Assembly: GCF_040267705.1 (NCBI RefSeq)
Contig: NZ_CP158374.1
Coordinates: forward strand, 1,054,001-1,118,000
From: Agromyces sp. G08B096
GTDB lineage: Bacteria > Actinomycetota > Actinomycetes > Actinomycetales > Microbacteriaceae
Direction of reading: 5' to 3'
Length of the DNA stretch: 64,000 bases
Made by a program: the position numbers and the translations under genes. The notes under the pieces were generated by a model. The model searched no databases. It worked only from the letters and a program-made list of their open reading frames with translations, and was not told the DNA's origin. Below, piece by piece: positions 1 through 8,868 of this stretch (positions are counted from its first letter, which is position 1; each line of letters begins with the position of its first letter).

Positions 1-99
1 ATCGACATCGACGCGCTGGCCGACCCGATCGAGAGCGGCGGAGCCGACGGATTCGACGGAGCCGACGAGGACGACGCCGGTCAGGCCGCCCGGGACTGA
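1..99 (+). CDS. C-terminal end of an unidentified protein (partial)
   Basis: The first frame is open from the window edge to a TGA at 97-99 and gives 32 residues rich in Asp, Glu, Gly and Ala. This looks like a disordered acidic tail. No domain is visible. In related Microbacteriaceae a DUF3027 protein commonly lies beside the DUF2530-serC pair, so this may be its end; that is inference from remembered gene order only. It converges on the DUF2530 gene, whose stop lies inside its last codons (81-99 overlap). Confidence 0.5.
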   Translation: MDIDALADPIESGGADGFDGADEDDAGQAARD

Positions 100-356
100 C
101 CCGTCGGTTCCTCGCGCCCGGCGCGCATCCGGCGCAGCTGCACGACCACGAGCCCGGCGATGCCGAGGCTCGCGCCGATGATCGACATGGGCACGAGCCA
201 TCCGTAGCCCGCGTCGTCGAGCGGTTCGCGGAACCACCAGAACGCGGCGAGCGCGACGAGCCAGCCGGCTGTGCCCGCGGCGACCGCCTTCCGGGCGTCG
301 GCGCGTGCCGGCTCGGGGCCCGGCCGGCGCTCGTCCTCGTTCAGCCAGAGCCGCAT
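81..356 (-). CDS. DUF2530 family small membrane protein
   Basis: This 91-residue protein starts at the ATG at 354-356, just 7 nt after the serC stop codon, so it is probably co-transcribed with serC. It has a short charged N-terminus (MRLWLNEDER) and two hydrophobic stretches at about residues 28-42 and 52-73, followed by a basic, polar tail. Size, the two membrane spans and the place behind serC fit the DUF2530 family of actinobacteria, whose function is not known. A longer reading upstream would run into serC and is not believed. Confidence 0.75.
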   Translation of the reverse strand: MRLWLNEDERRPGPEPARADARKAVAAGTAGWLVALAAFWWFREPLDDAGYGWLVPMSIIGASLGIAGLVVVQLRRMRAGREEPTGQSRAA

Positions 357-363
357 CGGCCGG

Positions 364-2240
<1,877 letters not shown>

Positions 2241-2298
2241 CCACGGCGACGCTGCCCGTGCCGCTCGCACGGGTTCGTGAACGCACCGTTATCAGGAT

Positions 2299-2327
2299 GT
2301 GACATTCGGGCATCCCTCGCGTATCCT
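2299..2327 (+). promoter_or_regulatory. Promoter candidate of the NlpC/P60 gene
   Basis: GTGACA (2299-2304) and TATCCT (2322-2327) are separated by 17 nt. The CHAP gene has the same -35 word GTGACA with TATGGT 18 nt on (4231-4260), so the two wall-enzyme genes may share a sigma factor or regulator. Transcription would begin near 2334 and leave a leader of about 145 nt. Confidence 0.5.
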
Positions 2328-2333
2328 CGGTCG

Positions 2334-2479
2334 AGTCCTCCGGCAGAAGCCAGCCGGCGGGAACGAAGATCGAGGCGCCTCCACCATGGCCCACCGCTCG
2401 ATCCGGTACCCGTGAAAGCGCCGTCGTGCGCATCCCAGGTGGGGCGACCTTCGCGTCGCGGGCGACGGAGGTACCCGTT
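2334..2479 (+). promoter_or_regulatory. Structured 5' leader of the NlpC/P60 gene
   Basis: Several helices are possible: GATCGAG near 2370 with CTCGATC near 2397; GCGAC (2444-2448) with GTCGC (2455-2459); and, exclusive of that, CGTC (2454-2457) with GACG (2464-2467), which touches the ribosome site GGAGG (2467-2471). GGTACC occurs at about 2405 and again at 2471-2476 and could pair with itself. This looks like a switchable leader. I looked for the c-di-AMP (ydaO) riboswitch known before such genes in actinobacteria and could not match its conserved core. Confidence 0.35.
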
Positions 2480-3367
2480 TTGGCTCGTTCCCCCCGGCGC
2501 CGCGTGAGCGGCACCAGCCCCCGCAAGTCCCGCATCACCGACATCCGCCCCCGGAAGCCCTCGCGCTCGAAGGAGATCGCGACCGCGGCGGAGATCCCGA
2601 ACCCCGGCCGCAGCACGCCGGAGATCGAGGCGGCGCTGCCGTCGACCCGGCGCCTGCGCCGCGGCGGCTTCGCCAATGTCGCGGTGATCGCCGTCTCCGC
2701 CGGCATCGTCGGCACGCTCGCGATCCCGGCGTACGCGATGGCGCCCGGTTCGGTCGGCCCCCAGTTCGGTCAGACCGACCAGGCCCGGCTCACCGAGGCC
2801 GCGGCGCAGTCCGTCGAGGTCGCCGACGACGTGATCGCGGCGCCCGTCTCGAAGGACGCGTTCTCCGCGGTCACCGGCGAGGAGATCCGCGCCGCCGCCG
2901 AGGCGGAGGCCGCCGCAGCAGCGGCCGCCGCGGCCCGCGCCGCCGCCGAGGCCCAGATGACCTCCTACGCGGCGTCCTACAGCGGTCCCTCGGTCTCCGA
3001 CCTGCTGGCGAATCCGCCGTACCCGAACTTCGACCTCGCGAGCGTCTACAACGTGGCGACGCAGTACATCGGCACCCCGTACGTGTACGGCGGTGCGACG
3101 CCCGCCGGCTTCGACTGCTCGGGCTTCGTCATGTACGTGTACGCCCAGTTCGGCGTCTCGATGCCGCACTCCTCCGCCGGCCAGGGCGCCATGGGCACGC
3201 CCATCGCGGAATCCGCCGCGGTGCCGGGCGACCTCGTCATCATGTCGGGCCACGACGGGTTCTACGCCGGCAACGGCATGATCCTGCACGCCCCGTACGA
3301 GGGCGCATCCGTGCGGGTGCAGCCGATCTGGACCAGCTCCTACGAGATCGTCCGCATCGGCATCTGA
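2480..3367 (+). CDS. Membrane-anchored or secreted NlpC/P60 (C40) peptidoglycan peptidase
   Basis: I chose the TTG at 2480 because GGAGG sits 8 nt before it; an in-frame GTG at 2426 or 2504 is possible. The 295-residue product has an Arg-rich N-terminal tail (1-62), one hydrophobic segment (about 65-88, ending AIPAYA, a possible signal cleavage site), a conserved linker (about 95-140), an Ala/Glu helix (137-160) and an NlpC/P60 domain (about 185-295). Catalytic residues are visible: C213 in FDCSGF, H258 in SGHDGFY and H270 in ILHAP. Such enzymes cut the D-Glu to diamino-acid bond in stem peptides during growth or division. The N-terminal half matches the design of the CHAP protein at 4355. 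Confidence 0.85.
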   Translation: MARSPRRRVSGTSPRKSRITDIRPRKPSRSKEIATAAEIPNPGRSTPEIEAALPSTRRLRRGGFANVAVIAVSAGIVGTLAIPAYAMAPGSVGPQFGQTDQARLTEAAAQSVEVADDVIAAPVSKDAFSAVTGEEIRAAAEAEAAAAAAAAARAAAEAQMTSYAASYSGPSVSDLLANPPYPNFDLASVYNVATQYIGTPYVYGGATPAGFDCSGFVMYVYAQFGVSMPHSSAGQGAMGTPIAESAAVPGDLVIMSGHDGFYAGNGMILHAPYEGASVRVQPIWTSSYEIVRIGI

Positions 3368-3394
3368 GCGGTGAACACCGCGTGACACGAGCCG

Positions 3395-3430
3395 CGAATG
3401 GCGCGCCGGAGGGTTCCGGCGCGCCATTCG
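3395..3430 (+). terminator. Strong hairpin after the NlpC/P60 gene
   Basis: A perfect 16-bp stem (3395-3410 with 3415-3430; left arm CGAATGGCGCGCCGGA) closes a GGGT loop 28 nt after the stop codon. There is no U-tract, which is common for intrinsic terminators in this lineage. Confidence 0.75.
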
Positions 3431-3435
3431 TCGCG

Positions 3436-3728
3436 TAGCCTGTGTCGTGACGAACCGCGAACCGGGAACGGAGCGAGGGTGATGATCGACGTGCAACGCA
3501 TCCATTCCACGGATGCGCGCGCGCTCTTCGATCAGCGCCGCAGCAGTCGGGCGAGCGGGCGCCGGAGTCTCCGGAGCCACCGCGAGCCGCATGCCGACGG
3601 GCACTGTCCACTGGACGGTGCCCGTTCTTCGTTTTCCGGGCAGATGCCGCCTGCGCCGCGGCATCCTCGTGGTGCGTCGTTCCGTTCACGCGGCTGGAAG
3701 CCATCCAGCACCGATCGAAAGGCACTCC
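3436..3728 (+). promoter_or_regulatory. Leader of the HNH gene, with a hairpin-plus-U-tract and an overlapping small ORF
   Basis: A -10-like TAGCCT lies at 3436-3441. An ATG at 3483 behind GGAGCGAGG opens a frame of about 92 codons that ends inside the HNH coding region. Within this frame the arms GGGCAC-GTCC and GGAC-GTGCCC (3599-3623) form a stem with a T-rich tail to 3636, the layout of an intrinsic terminator. Together this could be a transcription attenuator, or simply a late terminator followed by a promoter nearer the gene. The small ORF has no recognisable relatives and may be chance. Confidence 0.35.
3599..3636 (+). terminator. Intrinsic terminator or attenuator upstream of the HNH gene
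   Basis: The stem is 3599-3609 with 3613-3623 (one G-T wobble) and a 3-nt loop, followed by GTTCTTCGTTTTCC. It is the most U-rich terminator tail in the protein-coding part of the window. Confidence 0.55.
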
Positions 3729-4223
3729 ATGCGCACCCTCGTGCTCAACGCCGGCTATGAACCCCTCGCGGTCGTCTCGTTCAAACGCGCGCTCCTGCTC
3801 GTCATGCACGAGAAGGCGACCGTGGTCCTGCACGACGAGGGGCATCCGGTGCTCGGCACGAGCGGCGAGTGGGAACGGCCGAGCGTGATCGTGCTGACCC
3901 GCTACGTGCGCCCGCCGCGCGTGCACCGCGTGCCGGTGAGCCGACGCGGCGTGCTGCGACGCGACGAGCACCGCTGCGCGTACTGCGGGAAATCGGCGGC
4001 GACGATCGACCACGTGCTTCCGCGGTCCCGCGGCGGACGCGACACGTGGGAGAACCTCGTCGCCTGCTGCCTGCGCTGCAACAACGTGAAGGGCGATCAC
4101 ACGCCGGCCGAGATGGGCTGGCAGCTGCGGTTCACCCCGCGGATGCCGCGGGATCGGAGCTGGGTGGTCCGCGGGTTCGAGCGGCCGCTGCCGCAGTGGA
4201 GCGAATTCCTGCAGGCGGCGTGA
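3729..4223 (+). CDS. HNH endonuclease family protein
   Basis: This 164-residue protein begins at MRTLVLNAGYEPLAVVS, the near-invariant start of an HNH family present in nearly all actinobacteria; the longer upstream reading is not coding. The HNH core is at about residues 75-125: a CAYCG pair, then TIDHVLPRSRGG with the catalytic His-Asn signature, then CCLRCNN. The four Cys likely hold a structural zinc. It should be a metal-dependent nuclease, but the cellular substrate is unknown and the universal conservation argues against a defence role. It stands between two cell-wall enzymes. Confidence 0.9.
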   Translation: MRTLVLNAGYEPLAVVSFKRALLLVMHEKATVVLHDEGHPVLGTSGEWERPSVIVLTRYVRPPRVHRVPVSRRGVLRRDEHRCAYCGKSAATIDHVLPRSRGGRDTWENLVACCLRCNNVKGDHTPAEMGWQLRFTPRMPRDRSWVVRGFERPLPQWSEFLQAA

Positions 4224-4230
4224 TCCGTTC

Positions 4231-4260
4231 GTGACATCGGTGCGGGCTGTGCCCTATGGT
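4231..4260 (+). promoter_or_regulatory. Promoter candidate of the CHAP gene
   Basis: GTGACA (4231-4236), 18 nt, TATGGT (4255-4260). The start point would fall near 4267, at the foot of the structured leader. The -35 word equals that of the NlpC/P60 gene. Confidence 0.5.
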
Positions 4261-4265
4261 GGTCT

Positions 4266-4354
4266 GAGTCCGGAGCGCCACCCCCGCTCCAAGACGAGTC
4301 AGACTCCCGTCGCACGCCACCCCCGGGTGCGGACGGGCTCCGGAGGTCCAGTAC
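4266..4354 (+). promoter_or_regulatory. Three-helix leader that can hide the ribosome site of the CHAP gene
   Basis: The outer helix TCCGGAGC (4269-4276) with GCTCCGGA (4337-4344) is perfect. Its right arm covers the start of the Shine-Dalgarno sequence GGAGG (4342-4346), 8 nt before the GTG at 4355. Inside are GGAGC with GCTCC (4272-4276/4285-4289, which competes with the outer helix) and CCCGTCGCAC (4306-4315) with GTGCGGACGGG (4327-4337). GCCACCCCCG occurs twice in the loops. The layout suggests translational control, by a ligand or by temperature. No known riboswitch consensus was recognised. Confidence 0.5.
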
Positions 4355-5305
4355 GTGAGCGGTGACGTGACGAGCGGCGCGCAGCCGTCGAGCAGGGCAG
4401 CACGCCGCGCGGCCGAAGCGGCAGAGCCGCGCCGGAGCCGCCGCCAGCCGACCTCCGATCACGCCGCCGAGGCACCGACCACGACCGCCCGCCGGGCACG
4501 CGCATCCGCAGCTGCGGCGCGCTCCGTGCCGCGCGCACCGTCCGCGGTCACACATTCCGTCCCGCCCGCCTCGGGCAGCGCGACCGTCCGACGCAACGGT
4601 CCCGCGAGGGTCTTCGCCGCCATCCTCGTCGTTCCCGCGATCGTCGGCACCGTGGCCCTGCCCGCGTATGCGATCGGGCCGGGCGCGCCTGGATTCGGGG
4701 CGTCCGACCGGTTCAGCCTCACCAAGGCCGAGGCGCAGGACGTCGACGTCTCCGCCCTGGCGAGCGGGGCATCCGTCTCGGCCGACGCGTACTCGGTGCG
4801 GACGAAGGCCGAGATCGACGAGGAGGCTGCCGCCGCCGAGCGCTCCGCGGCTGCGAGCCTCGTCAACCGGCCGGGCGCGTACTACACCCCGGCCCAGCAG
4901 GCCGAGGGCGACGACTACCCGTGGTGGAACGAGACGCCCGACGACTACGGCGGCGGCCTGTCGCCGCTGCGCTACTACTTCCGCGAATGCGTCGACTTCG
5001 TCGCCTGGCGGATGAACCGCGACGCGGGCGTCACGAGCCCGCCCTGGAAGTGGGACTGGTCGAACCTCGCCTCCGGCAGCGCGTATGCGTGGGCCGACGA
5101 GTGGGTGTCACGCGGCCGCGCCACGAGCAGCGAGCCGATCGTCGGCTCGGTCGCCTGGTTCCCGTACAACCACGTCGCGTACGTGCAGGCCGTGAACGGC
5201 GACGGCACGGTCACGATCGAGGAGTACAACCAGAACTCCGACCACTCGTACCACGTGCGCACCATCCCGGCGAGCTCGGCGATCTACCTGTACCCGCCGG
5301 CCTGA
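4355..5305 (+). CDS. CHAP-domain cell-wall amidase/endopeptidase
   Basis: This 316-residue protein starts at GTG. It has a long Arg/Ala-rich cytoplasmic tail (1-85), one hydrophobic segment (about 86-107, ending ALPAYA), a linker (about 115-165) and a CHAP domain (about 195-316). The catalytic Cys is C212 in FRECVDF, the His is H273 in NHVAYV, and E289 or E290 follows in TIEEYN. It should cut peptidoglycan cross-links or stem peptides outside the membrane. Tail, membrane segment and linker (VSxDAxSxxTxxEI) resemble the NlpC/P60 protein at 2480, so the two are domain-swapped relatives. Its leader is structured. Confidence 0.85.
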   Translation: MSGDVTSGAQPSSRAARRAAEAAEPRRSRRQPTSDHAAEAPTTTARRARASAAAARSVPRAPSAVTHSVPPASGSATVRRNGPARVFAAILVVPAIVGTVALPAYAIGPGAPGFGASDRFSLTKAEAQDVDVSALASGASVSADAYSVRTKAEIDEEAAAAERSAAASLVNRPGAYYTPAQQAEGDDYPWWNETPDDYGGGLSPLRYYFRECVDFVAWRMNRDAGVTSPPWKWDWSNLASGSAYAWADEWVSRGRATSSEPIVGSVAWFPYNHVAYVQAVNGDGTVTIEEYNQNSDHSYHVRTIPASSAIYLYPPA

Positions 5306-5310
5306 CCCGA

Positions 5311-5333
5311 GGCGCCTCCGGCTCGGAGACGCC
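5311..5333. terminator. Hairpin between converging genes
   Basis: GGCGCCTCCG (5311-5320) pairs with CGGAGACGCC (5324-5333) with one mismatch. It lies between the CHAP stop and the lactonase stop and could serve both strands. Confidence 0.5.
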
Positions 5334-5358
5334 GCACGGCCGAGAGGCCGCCCCGCCC

Positions 5359-6378
5359 TCAGAGTCGGAGAACGCAGGCCGGCGCCGGCGTCGCCGCGGT
5401 CGCGGCGACGCGCACCGGCGCACCCGAGGCGCCGAGCTCGACGACGGCGACCGAATCCGAGCCCTGATCGGCGACCACGACGAACCGCTCGTCGGCGGTG
5501 AGCTCGAGGTCGCGCGGGTGCACGCCGCCCGTGGCGAGCGAGCCGAGATGCCTGAGGGTACGGGCCGAGGCATCCAGGCGCAGGGTCTGCACGCCGTCGA
5601 GGTCGCGGTCGCCGATGACGACGATGCCCGCCCGGGTGATGCGGATGGCGGAGGCACCGAACCCGCGCGCCTCGACCTCGGGCCCGAAGGGCACGGTGGC
5701 GCCCTCGACGTCCGACGAGAGGTCGATGACGCTCGCGGTGCGGTCGAGCTCGTTGGCCACGACCGCGAGATCGCCGGAGATCGCGAGGTGGCGCGGGCCG
5801 GCCCCGGCGTGGAGCGCGATGTCCTCGCCCGTATCGTGCGACAGCGTGCCGTCGGCGGAGATCCGGACGACCCGGACGCGGTCGGCGCCGAGGTCGGGCA
5901 CGAGCAGCCGGTCGCGTGCGGCGTCGACCGTGACCTGGTGCGGGTGCGGCGACTCCTGCCGGTCGGCCCTCGGCCCGCTGCCGGCGAACGCGATGGAGGA
6001 GACCAGTCTCCCGTCCGCGGCGCGGTGCGCGGTGACCCGGCCCCCCGAGTAGTTCGCGGTCACCACGAACTCGCCGTCGGCCGAGAACGCGACGTGGCAG
6101 GGGTCGGCGGCCCCCGTCGGGGTGGGGCCCGCGACGGGTGAGACCCCGCCCTCGTCGATGCGCCACATGGAGACGAGCCCTTCGGCGAGCTCGTGCACGA
6201 TCGCCGCCGCGCCCTCGGCCCGGCGAGCGAGGAACATCGGGTTCACGCCGACGTCGACGGGCTCGCCGAGCGCGGCGCTGCCGTCGGCCGCGACGTCGAG
6301 CGGACGGATGCCTCGTGCCGGCGACCCGAGCGCGCCGACCGTGGACGCCCCGATCCAGAACCTCGTCGACCCGCTCAT
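5359..6378 (-). CDS. Seven-bladed beta-propeller lactonase (6-phosphogluconolactonase-like)
   Basis: I chose the inner ATG (MSGSTRFWIG) because GGGAG stands just upstream; this gives 339 residues, usual for the YbhE/Pgl lactonase family. Repeating blade motifs are visible: PCHVAFSADGEFVVTANYSGG, SPHPHQVTVDAARDRLLVPDLGAD, GPRHLAISGD and HPRDLELTADERFVVVADQGSD. The HPHQ and PRHL histidines and the following acidic residues belong to the expected active-site face. It probably hydrolyses 6-phosphogluconolactone in the pentose phosphate pathway, though this family also holds lactonases of other specificity. It converges on the CHAP gene. Confidence 0.85.
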   Translation of the reverse strand: MSGSTRFWIGASTVGALGSPARGIRPLDVAADGSAALGEPVDVGVNPMFLARRAEGAAAIVHELAEGLVSMWRIDEGGVSPVAGPTPTGAADPCHVAFSADGEFVVTANYSGGRVTAHRAADGRLVSSIAFAGSGPRADRQESPHPHQVTVDAARDRLLVPDLGADRVRVVRISADGTLSHDTGEDIALHAGAGPRHLAISGDLAVVANELDRTASVIDLSSDVEGATVPFGPEVEARGFGASAIRITRAGIVVIGDRDLDGVQTLRLDASARTLRHLGSLATGGVHPRDLELTADERFVVVADQGSDSVAVVELGASGAPVRVAATAATPAPACVLRL

Positions 6379-6457
6379 CCCGCTCCCGCCTGTCCGTCGG
6401 CGCGCGTCGGGCACGCCGACGGACAGGGTATCGCGAGCCGGTAGACTCGAGCGGTCA

Positions 6458-6532
6458 GCCTCTGTAGCTCAATGGAAGAGCAGTTCCGTCCTAAGGAAAG
6501 GGTTGGGGGTTCGAGTCCCTCCAGGGGCACCA
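6458..6532 (+). tRNA. tRNA-Arg (anticodon CCT)
   Basis: The acceptor stem GCCTCTG pairs with CAGGGGC (one G-T). The D arm is GCTC...GAGC, the anticodon loop GTCCTAA holds CCT at 6490-6492, the T loop is TTCGAGT, and CCA is encoded (6530-6532). It reads AGG. The first anticodon-stem pair is G-A, a weak point. A TAGACT box at 6442-6447 is a likely -10. Confidence 0.92.
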
Positions 6533-6551
6533 CGCCCGGCCTCGCCGGTCA

Positions 6552-8156
6552 TCAGCTCAGCGCGCCTCGCCGGTGCATCCGCCCGTCGGCGTCCAGCTCG
6601 ATGACGGTGTCGATGCCGACCCGCTCGAGGAACGGCCGATCGTGGCTCACGATGAGCAGCGCACCCCGGTAGCCGTCGAGCGCCTCCGCGAGCTGCTCGA
6701 CGCTCGCGAGATCGAGGTTGTTCGTCGGCTCGTCGAGCACGAGCAGCTGCGCGGGCGGGTCGGCGAGCAGCAGCCGCGCGAGGCCGACGCGGAACCGCTC
6801 GCCGCCCGAGAGGCCTGAGACCGGGCGGTCGACGCTGGCTCCCCGGAGCAGCAACCGGGCCAGCTGGTTGCGGATATCGCCCGGCGCGCGGTCGGGCGCG
6901 ACGGAGCGGACGTTCTCGAGCGCGCTCGCCGCCTCGTCGAGCCCGTCGAGTCGCTGCGGCAGGTACCCGACGCGGTCGGTCAGCAGCACCCCGGACGGCC
7001 GACCCCGAGTCGGCTCGGAGCGGGAGACGAGCTGCTCGAGCAGCGTCGACTTGCCCGCCCCGTTCGGGCCGACGAGCGCGACCCGCTCCGGCCCCTGAAC
7101 GGTGATCGTCCGGTCGCCGTCGCGGAACTCCGCGATCCTCCGGCCGCGCGGCACGTCGGGGTCGGGCAGCTGGAGGTGGATGTGCTCCTCGTCGCGCACG
7201 CGCGCATCGGCGGCGTCGAGGGCGGCCTGCGCGGTGCGCACCTTGTCGTCGAGCGTCTGACGCAGCGAGCCGGCCGACGCCTGCGCGCGGCTCGCGCGGT
7301 TGCCGGCGAGGATCTTCGGGATGCCCCCGTCCTTCTGCGTCTTCCGGGCGGTGCGGTCGCGGCGGGCGAGCTTCGTCTCGGCCTCGACGCGCTGGCGCTT
7401 CTCTGCCTTCAACGCCTGCTGGGCGGTACGGGCCGCCTGCACGGCCGCGGCCTGTTCCTGGTCGCGTTGCTCGCGCCAGGCGCTGTACGGCCCGCCGACC
7501 ACCTCGATGACGCCGTCGTGCAGTTCCGCGGTCTGCTCCATGTGCTCGAGGAGCTCGAGATCGTGGCTGACGACGAGGAGCGTGCCCGGCCACTCATCGA
7601 CGAAGGCGGCGAGCTTCGCCCGGGTCGGCCGGTCGAGGTTGTTCGTGGGCTCGTCGAGCAGCGTGACGGTGGGTCGGCGGATGCGCAGGCCGGTGATGGC
7701 GATGAGCATCGCCTCGCCGCCGGAGACCTCGGCGACCCGTCGGTCGAGGTCGGCGGCGGAGAAGCCGATCTCGTGCAGCGCCTCGTCGGCGCGGGCTTCG
7801 ATGTCCCAGTCGTCGCCGACGGCGTCGAAGTACCGTTCATCGACGTCTCCCGCTTCGATGGCCCGGAGGGCGGCCAGGGTGGCGTCGATGCCGAGGAGCT
7901 CGGCGATCGTCGTGGTGCCCGTGAGGGTGAGCGTCTGCGGCAGGTAGCCGACGTCGCCCACGACGTCGATCTGGCCGGAGGTGGGGGTGAGGATGCCGGC
8001 GATGAGGCGCAGGAGCGTCGACTTCCCGGCTCCGTTGCGCCCGATGAGGCCGGTTCGTCCGGTGGTGAAGGTGCCGCTCACATGGTCGAGCGCGACGGTG
8101 CCGTCGGGCCAGTCGAAGGTGAGGTCGTGAAGGGTGATCGCGGATCTGGTGGACAT
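6552..8156 (-). CDS. ABC-F ATPase (ribosome-associated, possible antibiotic-resistance type)
   Basis: This 534-residue soluble protein has two ATP-binding domains and no membrane part. The first Walker A is GRNGAGKST (K45), with signature SGGEAML and LLDEPTNNLD. The second domain has GPNGAGKST, LSGGERFRVG and VLDEPTNNLD. A charged helical linker (about 230-300, EKRQRVEAETK) separates them, as in translation factors that enter the ribosomal E site. The start MSTRS has GGAG 7 nt upstream; the long upstream extension of the frame is GC-rich noise. The gene has its own promoter, a tiny leader ORF and hairpins upstream (8157-8419), which suggests drug-induced attenuation. Target antibiotics cannot be told from sequence. 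Confidence 0.88.
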   Translation of the reverse strand: MSTRSAITLHDLTFDWPDGTVALDHVSGTFTTGRTGLIGRNGAGKSTLLRLIAGILTPTSGQIDVVGDVGYLPQTLTLTGTTTIAELLGIDATLAALRAIEAGDVDERYFDAVGDDWDIEARADEALHEIGFSAADLDRRVAEVSGGEAMLIAITGLRIRRPTVTLLDEPTNNLDRPTRAKLAAFVDEWPGTLLVVSHDLELLEHMEQTAELHDGVIEVVGGPYSAWREQRDQEQAAAVQAARTAQQALKAEKRQRVEAETKLARRDRTARKTQKDGGIPKILAGNRASRAQASAGSLRQTLDDKVRTAQAALDAADARVRDEEHIHLQLPDPDVPRGRRIAEFRDGDRTITVQGPERVALVGPNGAGKSTLLEQLVSRSEPTRGRPSGVLLTDRVGYLPQRLDGLDEAASALENVRSVAPDRAPGDIRNQLARLLLRGASVDRPVSGLSGGERFRVGLARLLLADPPAQLLVLDEPTNNLDLASVEQLAEALDGYRGALLIVSHDRPFLERVGIDTVIELDADGRMHRRGALS

Positions 8157-8379
8157 GCATGCTCCTGCGCGCGAGGGCGCGGTCGTGCTCGGTGCGGCCG
8201 GCGGATGCCTCGGGCGAGGCCGAGGAGCGGGCGGACGAGCGGGATCGAGGGACGGCGCGATGCGCCGGGGACCGCCGCGGCGGGTGCCGGAACGGGCGGT
8301 CGGGTGAGCGGGGGAGGCCTGGCTGTGCCGCGGGGCGCGATGCGCCCGCACACGGGGGTGGCCGCCGACGGCTCGGCGG
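8157..8379 (-). promoter_or_regulatory. Attenuator-like leader of the ABC-F gene
   Basis: Reading toward the ABC-F start, the leader holds a perfect 8-bp hairpin with a 4-nt loop (8361-8380), then two copies of a GCGC-GAT-GCGC hairpin (8333-8347 and 8254-8266), then GCCTCG/CGAGGC (8207-8220). The first hairpin overlaps the stop codon of the leader ORF. No U-tract follows any of them. No protein gene is seen in this stretch; the open frame running into the ABC-F start has only Arg/Pro/Ala noise. The divergent strand carries the promoter of the gene at 8543 (TAGCCT, 8509-8514). Confidence 0.4.
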
Positions 8380-8406
8380 CTAGGCTCTGTCGACCTCGAT
8401 CTCCAT
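8380..8406 (-). CDS. Eight-residue leader peptide before the ABC-F gene (candidate)
   Basis: An ATG at 8404-8406 opens a 9-codon frame (MEIEVDRA, stop TAG at 8380-8382). A TATCCT box (minus strand, 8414-8419) ends 7 nt before this ATG, the same spacing seen at other likely leaderless starts here. The stop codon lies in the first stem of the hairpin series. ABC-F resistance genes often carry such peptides, where a stalled ribosome opens the attenuator. The peptide itself matches nothing I know, so this rests on layout only. Confidence 0.35.
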   Translation of the reverse strand: MEIEVDRA

Positions 8407-8542
8407 GTCGACCAGGATATCAGCCGGAATCGAGGGAATGGCCGGCGTGGGCGGCGGGGCGGGCCGCGGCTCCATCGTCAACCCGCTGCCGCCCGCGCGA
8501 TGAACCGGTAGCCTGAGGCATCCGAACGGGTGGGAGTCACCG

Positions 8543-8851
8543 ATGGGGAAGCTGACCTACGATTCGACGATGGGCGTCGACTTCGACGATCGGCTGCTGG
8601 CGCACCTGCAGCTGGTCATCGGCGCGAAGCTGCGACGCAGCGAGTCGTTCTTCTTCAGTTGGCGCGACGATCCCGCGATCGGCGATGGGCGCAGCACGCT
8701 GTGGATGCATCCGACCATTCCGCTCGTGTTCAAGTACTCCGGCGGGAGGCCGCCGTCGATCAACCGGGCGTGGGTCGAGGCCCTCATGGAGACGGCGAAT
8801 TCGCCGTCGGGTCTCGTGATCGTGCCCGAGCCGCCCGACACGGCAGGATGA
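8543..8851 (+). CDS. Small DUF7882-like protein of Microbacteriaceae
   Basis: This 102-residue soluble protein begins MGKLTYDSTMGVDFDDRLLAHL. The pattern of DRxLAHLxxVIxxKLRRxESFxxSW, then GRSTLWMHPxIPLxF, then NRxWVEALMxxANS is a family very common in Microbacteriaceae. Older annotations wrongly call it ATP-dependent DNA ligase; no ligase motif is present. Function is unknown. The start has GGTGGGAG 7 nt upstream and a TAGCCT -10 box at 8509-8514. The next small gene starts 18 nt after this stop, so the two form an operon. Confidence 0.8.
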   Translation: MGKLTYDSTMGVDFDDRLLAHLQLVIGAKLRRSESFFFSWRDDPAIGDGRSTLWMHPTIPLVFKYSGGRPPSINRAWVEALMETANSPSGLVIVPEPPDTAG

Positions 8852-8868
8852 TCCGCGGAGGTGGCGGT

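Noticed and set aside
2334..2480. c-di-AMP (ydaO) riboswitch before the NlpC/P60 gene
   Set aside because: Expected from gene type in actinobacteria, but the conserved core words could not be found in either leader. A covariance-model scan would be decisive.
8405..8500. Plus-strand 31-codon frame starting MSTRISAG
   Set aside because: It has no ribosome site at a useful distance and a Gly-rich, noise-like composition. The minus-strand reading with TATCCT at 7 nt is the better one.
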